Shown here: piece by piece, positions 57,126-64,000 of the stretch
How positions within the stretch are numbered: position 1 is the first letter of the stretch
How the letters are laid out: every line of letters begins with the position of its first letter
From: Sternotherus odoratus
Lineage: Eukaryota > Chordata > Testudines > Kinosternidae
Reading direction: 5' to 3'
NCBI GenBank assembly: GCA_032164245.1
Contig: JAVMKO010000002.1
Span: forward strand, 180,798,920 to 180,862,919
DNA length: 64,000 nucleotides
Program-made: the position numbers and the translations under genes
Notes under the pieces: model-generated
Seen by the model: only the letters and a program-made list of their open reading frames with translations
The model's database searches: none
Told to the model about the DNA's origin: nothing

Positions 57126-57170
57126 TATATATATAATATATATAAAAATCACACACACACACACACACTG
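57126..57170. repeat. (TA)n and (AC)n microsatellite
   Basis: A TATATA run is followed by a (CA)n run of about 20 bases. Confidence 0.9.
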
Positions 57171-57239
57171 TGTGTCTGTCTTCTCTGCCATGCTGTCTCC
57201 CCTCCCTCCATTTGTGCTGACTTGTACAGTGTGAGGCTA

Positions 57240-57440
57240 CATTAACAACAATGTGTTAATCCTAATAATCAGCCGAGTGCTAGTTCATCATTTAGCAGTA
57301 AAGCATTCCCTGGAACCTAACCCTCCCTGCCCCCATTTACATTAATTCTTATGGGGAAATTCGATTTCCTTAACATTGTTTTGTTTAACGCAGCATTTTT
57401 CAGGAATGTAACGACAACATTAAGCAAGGAGTTATTGTAA
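57240..57440 (-). mobile_element. Tigger-like fragment
   Basis: Ends AACATTAAGCAAGGAGTTATTGTA, whose complement TACAATAACTCCTTGCTTAA resembles Tigger-type termini. The interior with ATTAATTCTTATGGGGAAAT and GCATTTTTCAGGAATGTAAC is the usual sub-terminal sequence of that family. The other end is not recognised. Confidence 0.55.
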
Positions 57441-57451
57441 TTAGTTGAGTA

Positions 57452-57575
57452 TCAGAGGGGTAGCCGTGTTAGTCTGGATCTGCAAAAGGGACAGAGTCTT
57501 GTAGCATCTTATAGACTAACAGATCTTAGGGATCATGAGCTTTCATGGGCTAAGACCCACGTCATCAGATGAATG
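57452..57575 (-). mobile_element. Penelope-type repeat with hammerhead-like core
   Basis: The plus strand reads GGGTAGCCGTGTTAGTCTGG, CATCTTATAGACTAACAG and CATGAGCTTTCATGGGCTA, then GACCCACGTCATCAGATG. Same family and orientation as the repeat at 47728. Confidence 0.75.
57533..57573 (-). ncRNA. Hammerhead ribozyme-like core
   Basis: Minus strand: TCAT, CTGATGA, CGTGGGT, CTTA, GCCCAT, GAAA, GCTC, ATGA. Both conserved boxes are intact. The predicted cleavage follows CUC, and stem I is UCAU/AUGA (4 bp). Stem III is minimal. Confidence 0.6.
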
Positions 57576-57952
57576 TTGTGGAAATCTCCAGAGGCAGGTA
57601 TAAATATTCAGGCAAGAAAGCAAGGTAAATTCAAGCACGGAGGGTGAGGCCCACTTCCAGCAGCTGATCTGGAGGTGTGAACACCCAGAGAGGAGAAACT
57701 GCTTTTGTAATTGGTTTGGTTTCAAATAATTTGGGATGTTTGTGTATGGAAGGTAGAAAGCTGAAAAACAAGTTTACAATCTGGTTTCAACTCTAACTCC
57801 AGAGAGACTAGAGCTTCTTCACAATCACATGTGTTTTGGACTGAATCTTATTTAAAGAAATACTCAGCCTTGGAAATTTAAATATGTTGCTTCATTAGTT
57901 CCACCTTCAGTCAGAATGCAGTATTGAGACATATAGTTCTTGAAATCCAGTA

Positions 57953-58135
57953 TTCTTCTTTGAGTGATTGCTCATATGCATTCCAGTTAGGTGTGCACAT
58001 GCTGCGGGCACAATTGTCGGAAGATTTTTCCCCTAGCAATGGGCTGGGTCGACCAGGGAGCCCCCTGGAGTGGCGCCGTTATGGTGCTGCATAAATACCC
58101 CTGGGACCCAGCCCCACCCTCAGTTCCTTCTTACC
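57953..58135. repeat. DIRS left inverted terminal repeat
   Basis: From TTCTTCTTTGAGTGATTGCT to about CAGTTCCTTCTTACCG, it is the reverse complement of 63720-63930 with few differences, except that the outermost 40 bases differ between the two ends (GTGATTGCTCATATGCATTC against GATGTGTTGCTCATATCCAT). It contains GCATAAATACCCC, a TATA-like site for gag transcription. Confidence 0.9.
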
Positions 58136-58302
58136 GCCCGTGTAGGTTGTTGGAACTTTGGAGCTCTGCTTTCAGCAATCTCCATTTCTCCTAGCTTTAC
58201 TTGTGTAGATTGGTTGTTGATTGTTCTTTCTGTAGTTAATAGTTGTAGTTAGCATAATAGTTAAGGGCAGGGAGGTCTCCTCCCCTGCCTGCACGGGGCT
58301 TT

Positions 58303-60767
58303 ATGCCTCCTAAGACTCCAGGATTCAAACCCTGTGAGAAGTGTGGGAAGCCTATGCCAGTTGGCGACCCACACGGAGACTGCCTTAAGTGCCTCGGACA
58401 GGCTCACCTGGTCAAGAAGTGCAGGATTTGCAAGAGCTTCAAACCTCGCACCAGGAAGGACAGAGAGTCTCGACTCCAGCAAATCCTAATGGAGGCAGCT
58501 CTTGCACCGGAGCCGGGTAAGGCACCGGCGCCTGCTCAAAAGGCAGCGCCTGCCAGACTGTCGGCCCCAGGGCCCAGACCGAAGCCTTGGCACCGGTCAC
58601 ACTCCCCGGCCCGCACAGAGAGGTCTGAGACGGCTGTCGCGGCACAGACAACTCTGCCGCCCGTAGAACAGTGTCCTGTGAGGGAGCGTTCAGGGCAACA
58701 GCCGCTGGCACTGGCACCGTCGACTCCGGCGCCAATTCAGGCCTCGTTGAGTCCGGTGCAGGTGAGCTCGCCCCTTAGAATGCCGGCGCAGCAGCAGCTC
58801 CTGCCATCCACTCCGGAGACCTTTGCTGCTGCGAGGGAGCTAATCGCTTTGACAACCTCCCCGGTGACCCAGAGACCGGTACAATCTAGGGGCAAGCCGC
58901 CCATGATTGCGCCTGCGGTCCCCTCCATAAGACTCTCGGAGTCCCGGCACCGGTCGATCTCCAGGCGCCGATCACACTCCCGTGCCGATCTGTATCCCGG
59001 CGCCGGTCACAGTCTCGGCACCGCTCAGCTTCGAGACCACGTTCCAGGTCTCCTCGCTGCAGATCCCGGCACCGCTCCCAGTCTCACCACCGGTCAGAGT
59101 CTCGGCGCCGATCGGAGTCCCAGCGCCGTTCACCATCTAGGCGCCGGTCGTACTCTCGGCACTGATCGTACTCCTGGCACCGCTCTCCGAGCCGGCACTG
59201 GTCACCATCCCGGCACTGCTCTCCAAGCCGGCACCACTCTCCGAGCCAGCACCGGTCACCATCCCGGCACCGCTCTCCATCCCGGCACCGCTGTCCATTG
59301 AGGAGGCAGTCTCCACCCTGCAACCGGTCTCCGACCCACCGCTCTCCATCCCGGTACCGATCTCCAACTCTGTACCATTCCAGGACCTGACACCGCTCCC
59401 GCTCCGGACGTAGACAACCTGCCCGGTCCCTATCCCGGCATGGTTCTCCGTCCATCACGAGGCAGTTAGTGAGCTCGGCGGCCCCATGGCTCTCCTCATC
59501 GGCCTCGGCCTCACCGCGCTCAATACATGGTCAGCCGGTCGCAGCACCATCTAGCTGGCCCACCTGGGCACACTGGGCGTACCAACAGGCCCAGGGAGCC
59601 CGTTCTGCTGTTGCGACATCGGAGCTTGGTGTACCAGAGGCGTCCGTCAGTCGCCCACTGGTCGGCAGAGTGGATGGCGCAGCTGCGGGACCGTCATCAG
59701 CCGCACCTCCACAGCAGAACGTACCCTCGTGCCTGGCGGAACCAGAGCACTATTCCTCCTCTTCCCCGGATGAGGCGGTGGCGGGCACGTCATCGTCTAG
59801 TCCACCACCTGTGGACTTGTCCACCCACCAGACCCTGTTAAAGGCAGTGGCCAAGGGCATGAACCTCCCTATGGAGGAGGTGGTGGATTTCGACGATCCA
59901 GTGGCGAGCATCCTGTCTAAGGGCGGACCGGCCAGGGTGGCTCTCCCTTTTATTAATACAATTAAAAGGTCGATGGCCACTATCTGGTAGACACCGGCCT
60001 CCATCCCACCCACAGCAAAAGGGGTGGAAAGGAAGTACTTTGTTCCGGCCAAGGACTACAAGTACCTATATGTCCACCCTCAGCCTTCCTTCCTAGTGGT
60101 GGACTCTGTTAATAATGAGCGCCACGGGCAGCAAGCCCCGGCCCCCAAGGCAAAGGAGGCCAAAAAGCTGGACCTTTTGGGGAGGAAGGTGTACGCTGCG
60201 GGTGGGCTGCAGCTCAAGGTGGCCAACCAGCAGGCCCTCCTGAGCAGACACACCTATGACACCTTGGAGTCACTGGGCAAGTTCGAGGGTGTTGTTCCCC
60301 CTGAGGCCAAGCAGGAGTTTAAGACCTTTGTCCAGCAGGGCAAGGATGTGGCCAGAATTTCCCTGCAGGCGGCCCTAGACTCAGCCGACTCCGCGGCCAG
60401 AACGGTTGTGTCAGGGGTCACTCTAAGGCACAGTGTGTGGCTGCAATCCTCCAACCTTCCCACAGAGATGCAGCACACTATTCAGGACCTTCCCTTTGAA
60501 GGCGTGGGACTCTTCTCTGAGACCACGGATGCACGCCTGCAGACCTTTAAGGACAAGAGAGTGACCCTCAAAACTCTGGGGATGCATACCCTGGTGACCC
60601 AGAGAAGGCCCTTCCACCCCCCGAGGAGGCGATTTTATCCCCCTCCTCGCCTGCCCCAAGACTCCTGGCAAAGAAGGGGGCGTGGCAACTGCCGTCGCTC
60701 CTCGTCACGGCAGGCGGGCAAAAAGCAGCCCCCAAAACCCTCTCAGGGCCCTAAGCCCAACTTTTGA
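58303..60767 (+). pseudogene. DIRS gag with N-terminal Cys-rich motif and arginine/serine-rich domain, broken
   Basis: Gag packages the element RNA. The frame opens at ATG 58303 with a Cys/His-rich motif (CEKCGKPMPVGDPHG, CLKCLG, KKCRICKSF; residues about 12-45). A Pro/Ala-rich region leads to RHRSISRRRSHSRA near 58945. Around 58990 a frameshift occurs: the same repeat continues in another frame as Arg-His-Arg-Ser / Arg-Arg-Ser dipeptide-rich sequence to about 59460, with stop codons (for example TGA near 59164). From 59469 the frame is open to 59990, where a TAG replaces a likely Gln codon. It then continues in frame from 59991 to 60767 (YFVPAKDYKYLYV, KLDLLGRKVYAAGG, and a basic C-terminus). 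The C-terminal 86 bases overlap the RT frame. Confidence 0.85.
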
Positions 60768-62349
60768 AGGTGCGCCCAGGGGCAGAGCACCAGTTGGACA
60801 CCTGGATCCTCCCTTCCAAGATAGTCTGTCCCACTTCCTCCGTGCCTGGTCAGACATTACATCTGACCAGTGGGTCCTCCGCACGGTGGAGCTGGGATAC
60901 TCGCTCCAGCTTTCCACCTGCCCTCCCTCCCACCCTCCCTCCCCGTCCCTCTTCAGGGACCCCTCTCACGAACAATTCCTCGTACAGGAGGTGAGGTCGC
61001 TCCTCTCGCTGGGAGCCATCGAGCCCGTCCCAGAGGAGTTCAAGGGGAAAGGGTTCTACTCCCGCTACTTCCTCATCCCCAAGACGAAAGGGGGCCTACG
61101 GCCCATCCTAGACCTACGCGGACTCAACAGCCACATGACCAGGTTCAAGTTCCGCATGGTCTCCTTGGGCACTATTATTCCCTCTCTGGATCCAGGAGAC
61201 TGGTTCGCTGCCCTCGATATGAAGGACGCTTATTTTCACATTGCCATAAAGCCCTCCCACAGACGTTACCTCCGTTTCCTTGTGGCAGGGGAACATTACC
61301 AGTTTACTGTCCTGCCCTTCGGCCTTTCCACTGCACCCAGGGTCTTTACCAAGTGCATGGCGGTAGTGGCAGCGTTTTTACGCCGCCGCGGGGTACATCT
61401 CTACCTGTACCTGGACGACTGGCTGATACGGGGCACCTCCAGGGACCAAGTGTGCACGCATGTGCAGCTTGTCATAAGCACATTCGACCGCTTGGGGATC
61501 CTCCTCAACGAGGGGAAGTCTACCCTGGAGCCGACTCAGAGGATCGAGTTCATAGGGGCCCTCCTGGACTCTACCGTAGCAAGGGCATCCCTCCCACAGC
61601 CTCGTTTTCTGGCCATTCAGTCAGCGATCCACGACTTGCGATCCTTCCCTATGGCAACGGCTTGGGTGTTCCTCAGCCTACTGGGTCACATGGAGGCATG
61701 CACACATGTCACCCAGTACACCAGACTGCGGCTGCGCCCGCTCCAGTCCTGGCTGGCGTCGGTCTACAGGCCAAACGTGGACAGCATCAACGCCCTTCTC
61801 ACCATCGCAGGAGCTACTCTTAACGCTCTGGCCCGGTGGGAAAATCAGGACATTGTCTGCCAGGGCGTCCCCTTCCTCCTGCCCAGCCCATCCATGTCCT
61901 TAGTGACGGACGCCTCGTCTCTGGGTTGGGGAGCCCACCTCGGCGAACTCAGAACGCAGGGCCGCTGGTCGGAGGCCGATCTCCGCCTCCACATCAACGT
62001 CAGGGAGCTAAGAGCGGTTCGACTAGCGTGCCAGGCTTTCCAGGGCACGCTAGCAGGTCACTGTGTAGCGGTGCTGACAGACAACACCACAGCCCAGTTT
62101 TACATCAACAAACAGGGTGGAGTGCGCTCGAACCCCCTTTGCCAGGAAGCGGTTCTCCTTTGGGAGTTTTGTATAGCCCACTCCATTCACCCGGTGGCCT
62201 CTTTCCTCCTGGGAGCCCAGAACACGCTAGCGGACCACCTCAGCAGATCGTTCCTGTCGCACGAGTGGTCCCCTTGCTCTACGCGTTCCCTCCGATCCCG
62301 CTCCTCCACAAGGTGCTTATCAAGATCAAACGGGACAGGGCACGTATGA
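60682..62349 (+). CDS. DIRS reverse transcriptase and RNase H
   Basis: This 555-codon open frame copies element RNA and removes the RNA strand. RT motifs: FYSRYFLIPKTKGGLRPILD (about 126-145), LDMKDAYFHI (Asp at about 179), TVLPFGLSTAPRVFTKCM (about 208-225) and YLYLDDWLIRG (Asp pair at about 245-246). RNase H follows with LVTDASSLGWGAHLG (Asp about 408), an NVRELRAVRLA segment (Glu), VLTDNTTAQFYINKQGG (Asp) and NTLADHLSR (Asp). No stop or frameshift is seen. The true start is uncertain, because the first ATG lies within the gag overlap and DIRS RT may be made by frameshifting or re-initiation. It lies directly upstream of the recombinase frame. Confidence 0.93.
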   Translation: MATAVAPRHGRRAKSSPQNPLRALSPTFEGAPRGRAPVGHLDPPFQDSLSHFLRAWSDITSDQWVLRTVELGYSLQLSTCPPSHPPSPSLFRDPSHEQFLVQEVRSLLSLGAIEPVPEEFKGKGFYSRYFLIPKTKGGLRPILDLRGLNSHMTRFKFRMVSLGTIIPSLDPGDWFAALDMKDAYFHIAIKPSHRRYLRFLVAGEHYQFTVLPFGLSTAPRVFTKCMAVVAAFLRRRGVHLYLYLDDWLIRGTSRDQVCTHVQLVISTFDRLGILLNEGKSTLEPTQRIEFIGALLDSTVARASLPQPRFLAIQSAIHDLRSFPMATAWVFLSLLGHMEACTHVTQYTRLRLRPLQSWLASVYRPNVDSINALLTIAGATLNALARWENQDIVCQGVPFLLPSPSMSLVTDASSLGWGAHLGELRTQGRWSEADLRLHINVRELRAVRLACQAFQGTLAGHCVAVLTDNTTAQFYINKQGGVRSNPLCQEAVLLWEFCIAHSIHPVASFLLGAQNTLADHLSRSFLSHEWSPCSTRSLRSRSSTRCLSRSNGTGHV

Positions 62350-62376
62350 TCCTCATAGCCCGGCCTGGCCCAGGCA

Positions 62377-63573
62377 ATGCTGGTATGCATCCCTCCTCCA
62401 GCTGTCCAAGGCCCCTCCCATCAGCCTCCCGCTGTGGCCAGACCTGATCTCTCAGGATCCCAGTCGCCTACTCCACCCAGACTTGCAGTCCCTGCATCTC
62501 ACAGCGTGGCTCCTGCATGGCTAAGGGGCCCGGAGCTCTTGTGTTCTGCCGCGGTGCAGGATGTTCTTCTGGGAAGCAGAAAACCATCAACCAGAAGCAC
62601 CTATACCGCAAAGTGGACCCGCTTCTCTGCTTGGTGTATGCAGCACAACACCATCCCCAGGGAAGCTTCCATCCCAGTCATCCTGGACTACCTGCTGGAC
62701 CTTAAACAGCAAGGTCTTTCTGCGTCCACTATTAGGGTCCACCTAGCGGCCGTCTCGGCGTTTCACCCAGGCTCGGCAGACCACTCGGTCTTCTCAGACC
62801 CTACGGTCTATAGATTCCTTAAGGGGCTGGACAAACTTTACCCACAGGTTAAGCATCCCGTCCCGCCCTGGGACCTGAACCTTGTGCTTTCCCGCCTCAC
62901 CATGCCCCCCTTTGAGCCCCTCGCCACGTGCTCCTTGCTGTACCTCTCCTGGAAGGTAGCCTTCCTTGTAGCAATCACCTCGGCACGCAGAGTGTCCAAG
63001 ATCAGAGCGTTAACCTCAGAAACGCCTTATACGGTTTTTCATAAGGACAAGGTGCAGCTACGCCTCCATCCAGTCTTCCTTCCCAAGGTGGTGTCTCCCT
63101 TCCACGTTAACCAGGACATATTTCTGCCGGTCTTCTGTCCGAAGCCCCACACCTCTGGAAGGGAGCAACAATTGCACACGCTCGATGTTAGAAGAGCTCT
63201 TGCATTTTATTTAGACCGCACAAAACCGTTTCGGAAAACAACACAGCTCTTTGTTGCGATAGCGGATCGGATGAGAGACCAACCGGTCTCCGCCCAAAGA
63301 CTCTCCTCCTGGATAACCTCGTGCATTCGCACCTGTTACAAACTGGCGGGCAGGCCCGCCGAGCAGATAACAGCACACTCCACGGGAGGGCAGGCGTCTT
63401 CTGCGGCCTTCCGGGAGAGGGTTCCAATCATGGACATCTGCAGGGCAGTGACCTGGTCCTCCGTCCACACCTTCGCCGCCCACTACGCCATAGTCCAGCA
63501 GGCCAGGGACGATGCGGCGTTTGGTTCAGCGGTCCTACGCTCAGCATTGGGTCAATCCGACCCCGCCTCCTAG
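62377..63573 (+). CDS. DIRS tyrosine recombinase, probably inactive
   Basis: The enzyme would join the circular DNA copy into the genome through a covalent tyrosine intermediate. The 398-codon frame has the N-terminal core-binding-like part (KPSTRSTYTAKWTRFSAWC, VILDYLLDLKQQGLSASTIR) and the catalytic part: TSARRVSKIRAL with the first Arg (about 204), then AHSTGGQASSAAF (His about 334) and TWSSVHTFAAHY with the nucleophile Tyr (about 370). In this family the His motif is His-x-x-Arg. Here the fourth position is Gly (codon GGA, residue about 337), one base from an Arg codon. The frame is otherwise uninterrupted. It starts 28 bases after the RT stop in the same frame group as the RT neighbour's end region. 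Confidence 0.9.
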   Translation: MLVCIPPPAVQGPSHQPPAVARPDLSGSQSPTPPRLAVPASHSVAPAWLRGPELLCSAAVQDVLLGSRKPSTRSTYTAKWTRFSAWCMQHNTIPREASIPVILDYLLDLKQQGLSASTIRVHLAAVSAFHPGSADHSVFSDPTVYRFLKGLDKLYPQVKHPVPPWDLNLVLSRLTMPPFEPLATCSLLYLSWKVAFLVAITSARRVSKIRALTSETPYTVFHKDKVQLRLHPVFLPKVVSPFHVNQDIFLPVFCPKPHTSGREQQLHTLDVRRALAFYLDRTKPFRKTTQLFVAIADRMRDQPVSAQRLSSWITSCIRTCYKLAGRPAEQITAHSTGGQASSAAFRERVPIMDICRAVTWSSVHTFAAHYAIVQQARDDAAFGSAVLRSALGQSDPAS

Positions 63574-63588
63574 GTATTGCTTGTAGTC

Positions 63589-63687
63589 ACCTAACTGGAA
63601 TGCATATGAGCAATCACTCGAAGAAGAAAACGAGGTTACTTACTTGTAACTGTTGTTCTTTGAGACGTGTTGCTCATATCCATTCCA
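63589..63687. repeat. DIRS internal complementary region
   Basis: 63589-63629 (CACCTAACTGGAATGCATAT and on to CACTCGAAGAAGAAA) is the reverse complement of the outer end of the left terminal repeat. 63630-63687 (GAGGTTACTTACTTGTAACT and on to GTTGCTCATATCCATTCC) is the reverse complement of the outer end of the right terminal repeat. This back-to-back arrangement is the structure used to restore DIRS ends during replication through a circle. Confidence 0.9.
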
Positions 63688-63719
63688 AACCCGCCCTCCT
63701 TCCCCACTGTCGGATTAGC

Positions 63720-63932
63720 CGGCAAGAAGGAACTGAGGGTGGGGCTGGGTTCCAGGGGTATTTATGCACCACCATAACGGCGCCACTCCAGGGGGCTCCC
63801 TGGTCGACCCAGCCCGTTGCTAGGGGAAAAATCTTCCGACAATTGTGCCCGCAGCGCGGGCACACCTAACTGGAATGGATATGAGCAACACATCTCGAAG
63901 AACAACAGTTACAGGTAAGTAACCTCATTTTC
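63720..63932. repeat. DIRS right inverted terminal repeat
   Basis: From CGGCAAGAAGGAACTGAGGG to AACAACAGTTACAGGTAAGT and AACCTCATTTT. Inverted match of 57953-58135 inside the outer ends. It contains GGTATTTATGCACC, the mirror of the left TATA-like site. Confidence 0.9.
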
Positions 63933-63987
63933 CTGCTGCTTGCAAAATGAAAGAAAACTCTTGGTAATGGCAATTTGCAATTAGCGC

Positions 63988-64000
63988 TGTGGCAGGGTGG
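63988..64000 (+). mobile_element. Start of another Gypsy LTR at the window edge
   Basis: The last 13 bases, TGTGGCAGGGTGG, equal the first 13 bases of the LTRs at 20244 and 22197. The rest is outside the window. Confidence 0.6.

Larger units (their letters stand above)
57953..63932 (+). mobile_element. Nearly full-length DIRS retrotransposon
   Basis: DIRS elements copy themselves through reverse transcription and integrate with a tyrosine recombinase in place of an integrase. This 6-kb copy has all the expected parts in order: left inverted terminal repeat, gag, RT with RNase H, tyrosine recombinase overlapping little or nothing with RT, an internal complementary region and the right inverted repeat. 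There is no target duplication, as expected. Gag is broken by a frameshift and a stop, and the recombinase has a key residue changed, so this copy is not autonomous. Fragments of relatives are at 1-105 and 4940-6535. Confidence 0.93.

Noticed and set aside
59084..59458. 124-codon minus-strand frame rich in Asp, Arg and Cys
   Set aside because: Complement of the repeated arginine/serine codons of the DIRS gag; no independent support.
60870..61823. 317-codon plus-strand frame overlapping the DIRS RT
   Set aside because: It lies in another frame of the clear RT-RNase H gene and carries no RT motif.

Overview
The window is vertebrate nuclear DNA, most probably from a turtle; a crocodilian or other non-avian reptile is less likely but not excluded. 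The repeat mix points there: CR1 LINEs of many ages, a DIRS retroelement, an L1-Tx1-type LINE, Gypsy LTR elements with a SCAN-like capsid, Penelope-type repeats with hammerhead cores, Helitron-like elements, and hAT, Tigger-like and other TIR elements. Only one host coding exon is recognisable, at 37950-38781 (+). It encodes the first thrombospondin type-1 repeats of THSD7A, so most of the window is intron on either side of that exon (probably introns 1 and 2).

Layout. 1-10 kb: end of a DIRS copy, a hAT MITE, a CA microsatellite, old CR1 pieces and an eroded DIRS (4940-6535). 10-13 kb: a solo LTR, a Penelope-type insertion that is a perfect 92-bp-arm palindrome flanked by a 13-bp duplication, and an old CR1. 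13.6-16.7 kb: two Helitron-like copies and a Tigger-like end. 16.7-19.8 kb: mostly plain intron. 19.8-30.6 kb: a dense nest of a Tigger MITE, a Gypsy element with gag/protease but no RT or integrase, a minus-strand Tx1-type LINE whose ORF1 is split by a solo LTR, and a Helitron split by another LTR of the same family. 31.8-34.4 kb: an ERV-type LTR and an old CR1. 34.4-39 kb: intron and the THSD7A exon. 39-47.5 kb: TIR elements, CR1 pieces, and a young CR1 inserted in a decayed minus-strand endogenous retrovirus. 47.7-57.6 kb: two Penelope/hammerhead repeats, a minisatellite, an old CR1 interrupted by two head-to-tail Helitrons, and MITEs. 57.95-63.93 kb: a nearly full-length DIRS element with gag, RT-RNase H, tyrosine recombinase, inverted terminal repeats and an internal complementary region. 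The window ends 13 bases into another Gypsy LTR.

The transposon genes do not form pathways with the host exon. They record successive insertions, and several orders can be read directly: LTR into Helitron, LTR into LINE ORF1, Helitrons into CR1, CR1 into ERV, and hAT into ERV. Almost every mobile-element frame is broken. The best preserved are the DIRS RT-RNase H and recombinase frames and the CR1 RT frame. The most unusual items are the hammerhead-bearing palindrome, a solo LTR that carries a piece of its own family's protease region, the arginine/serine-rich stretch in the DIRS gag, and a LINE reading frame that stays open on both sides of an inserted LTR.
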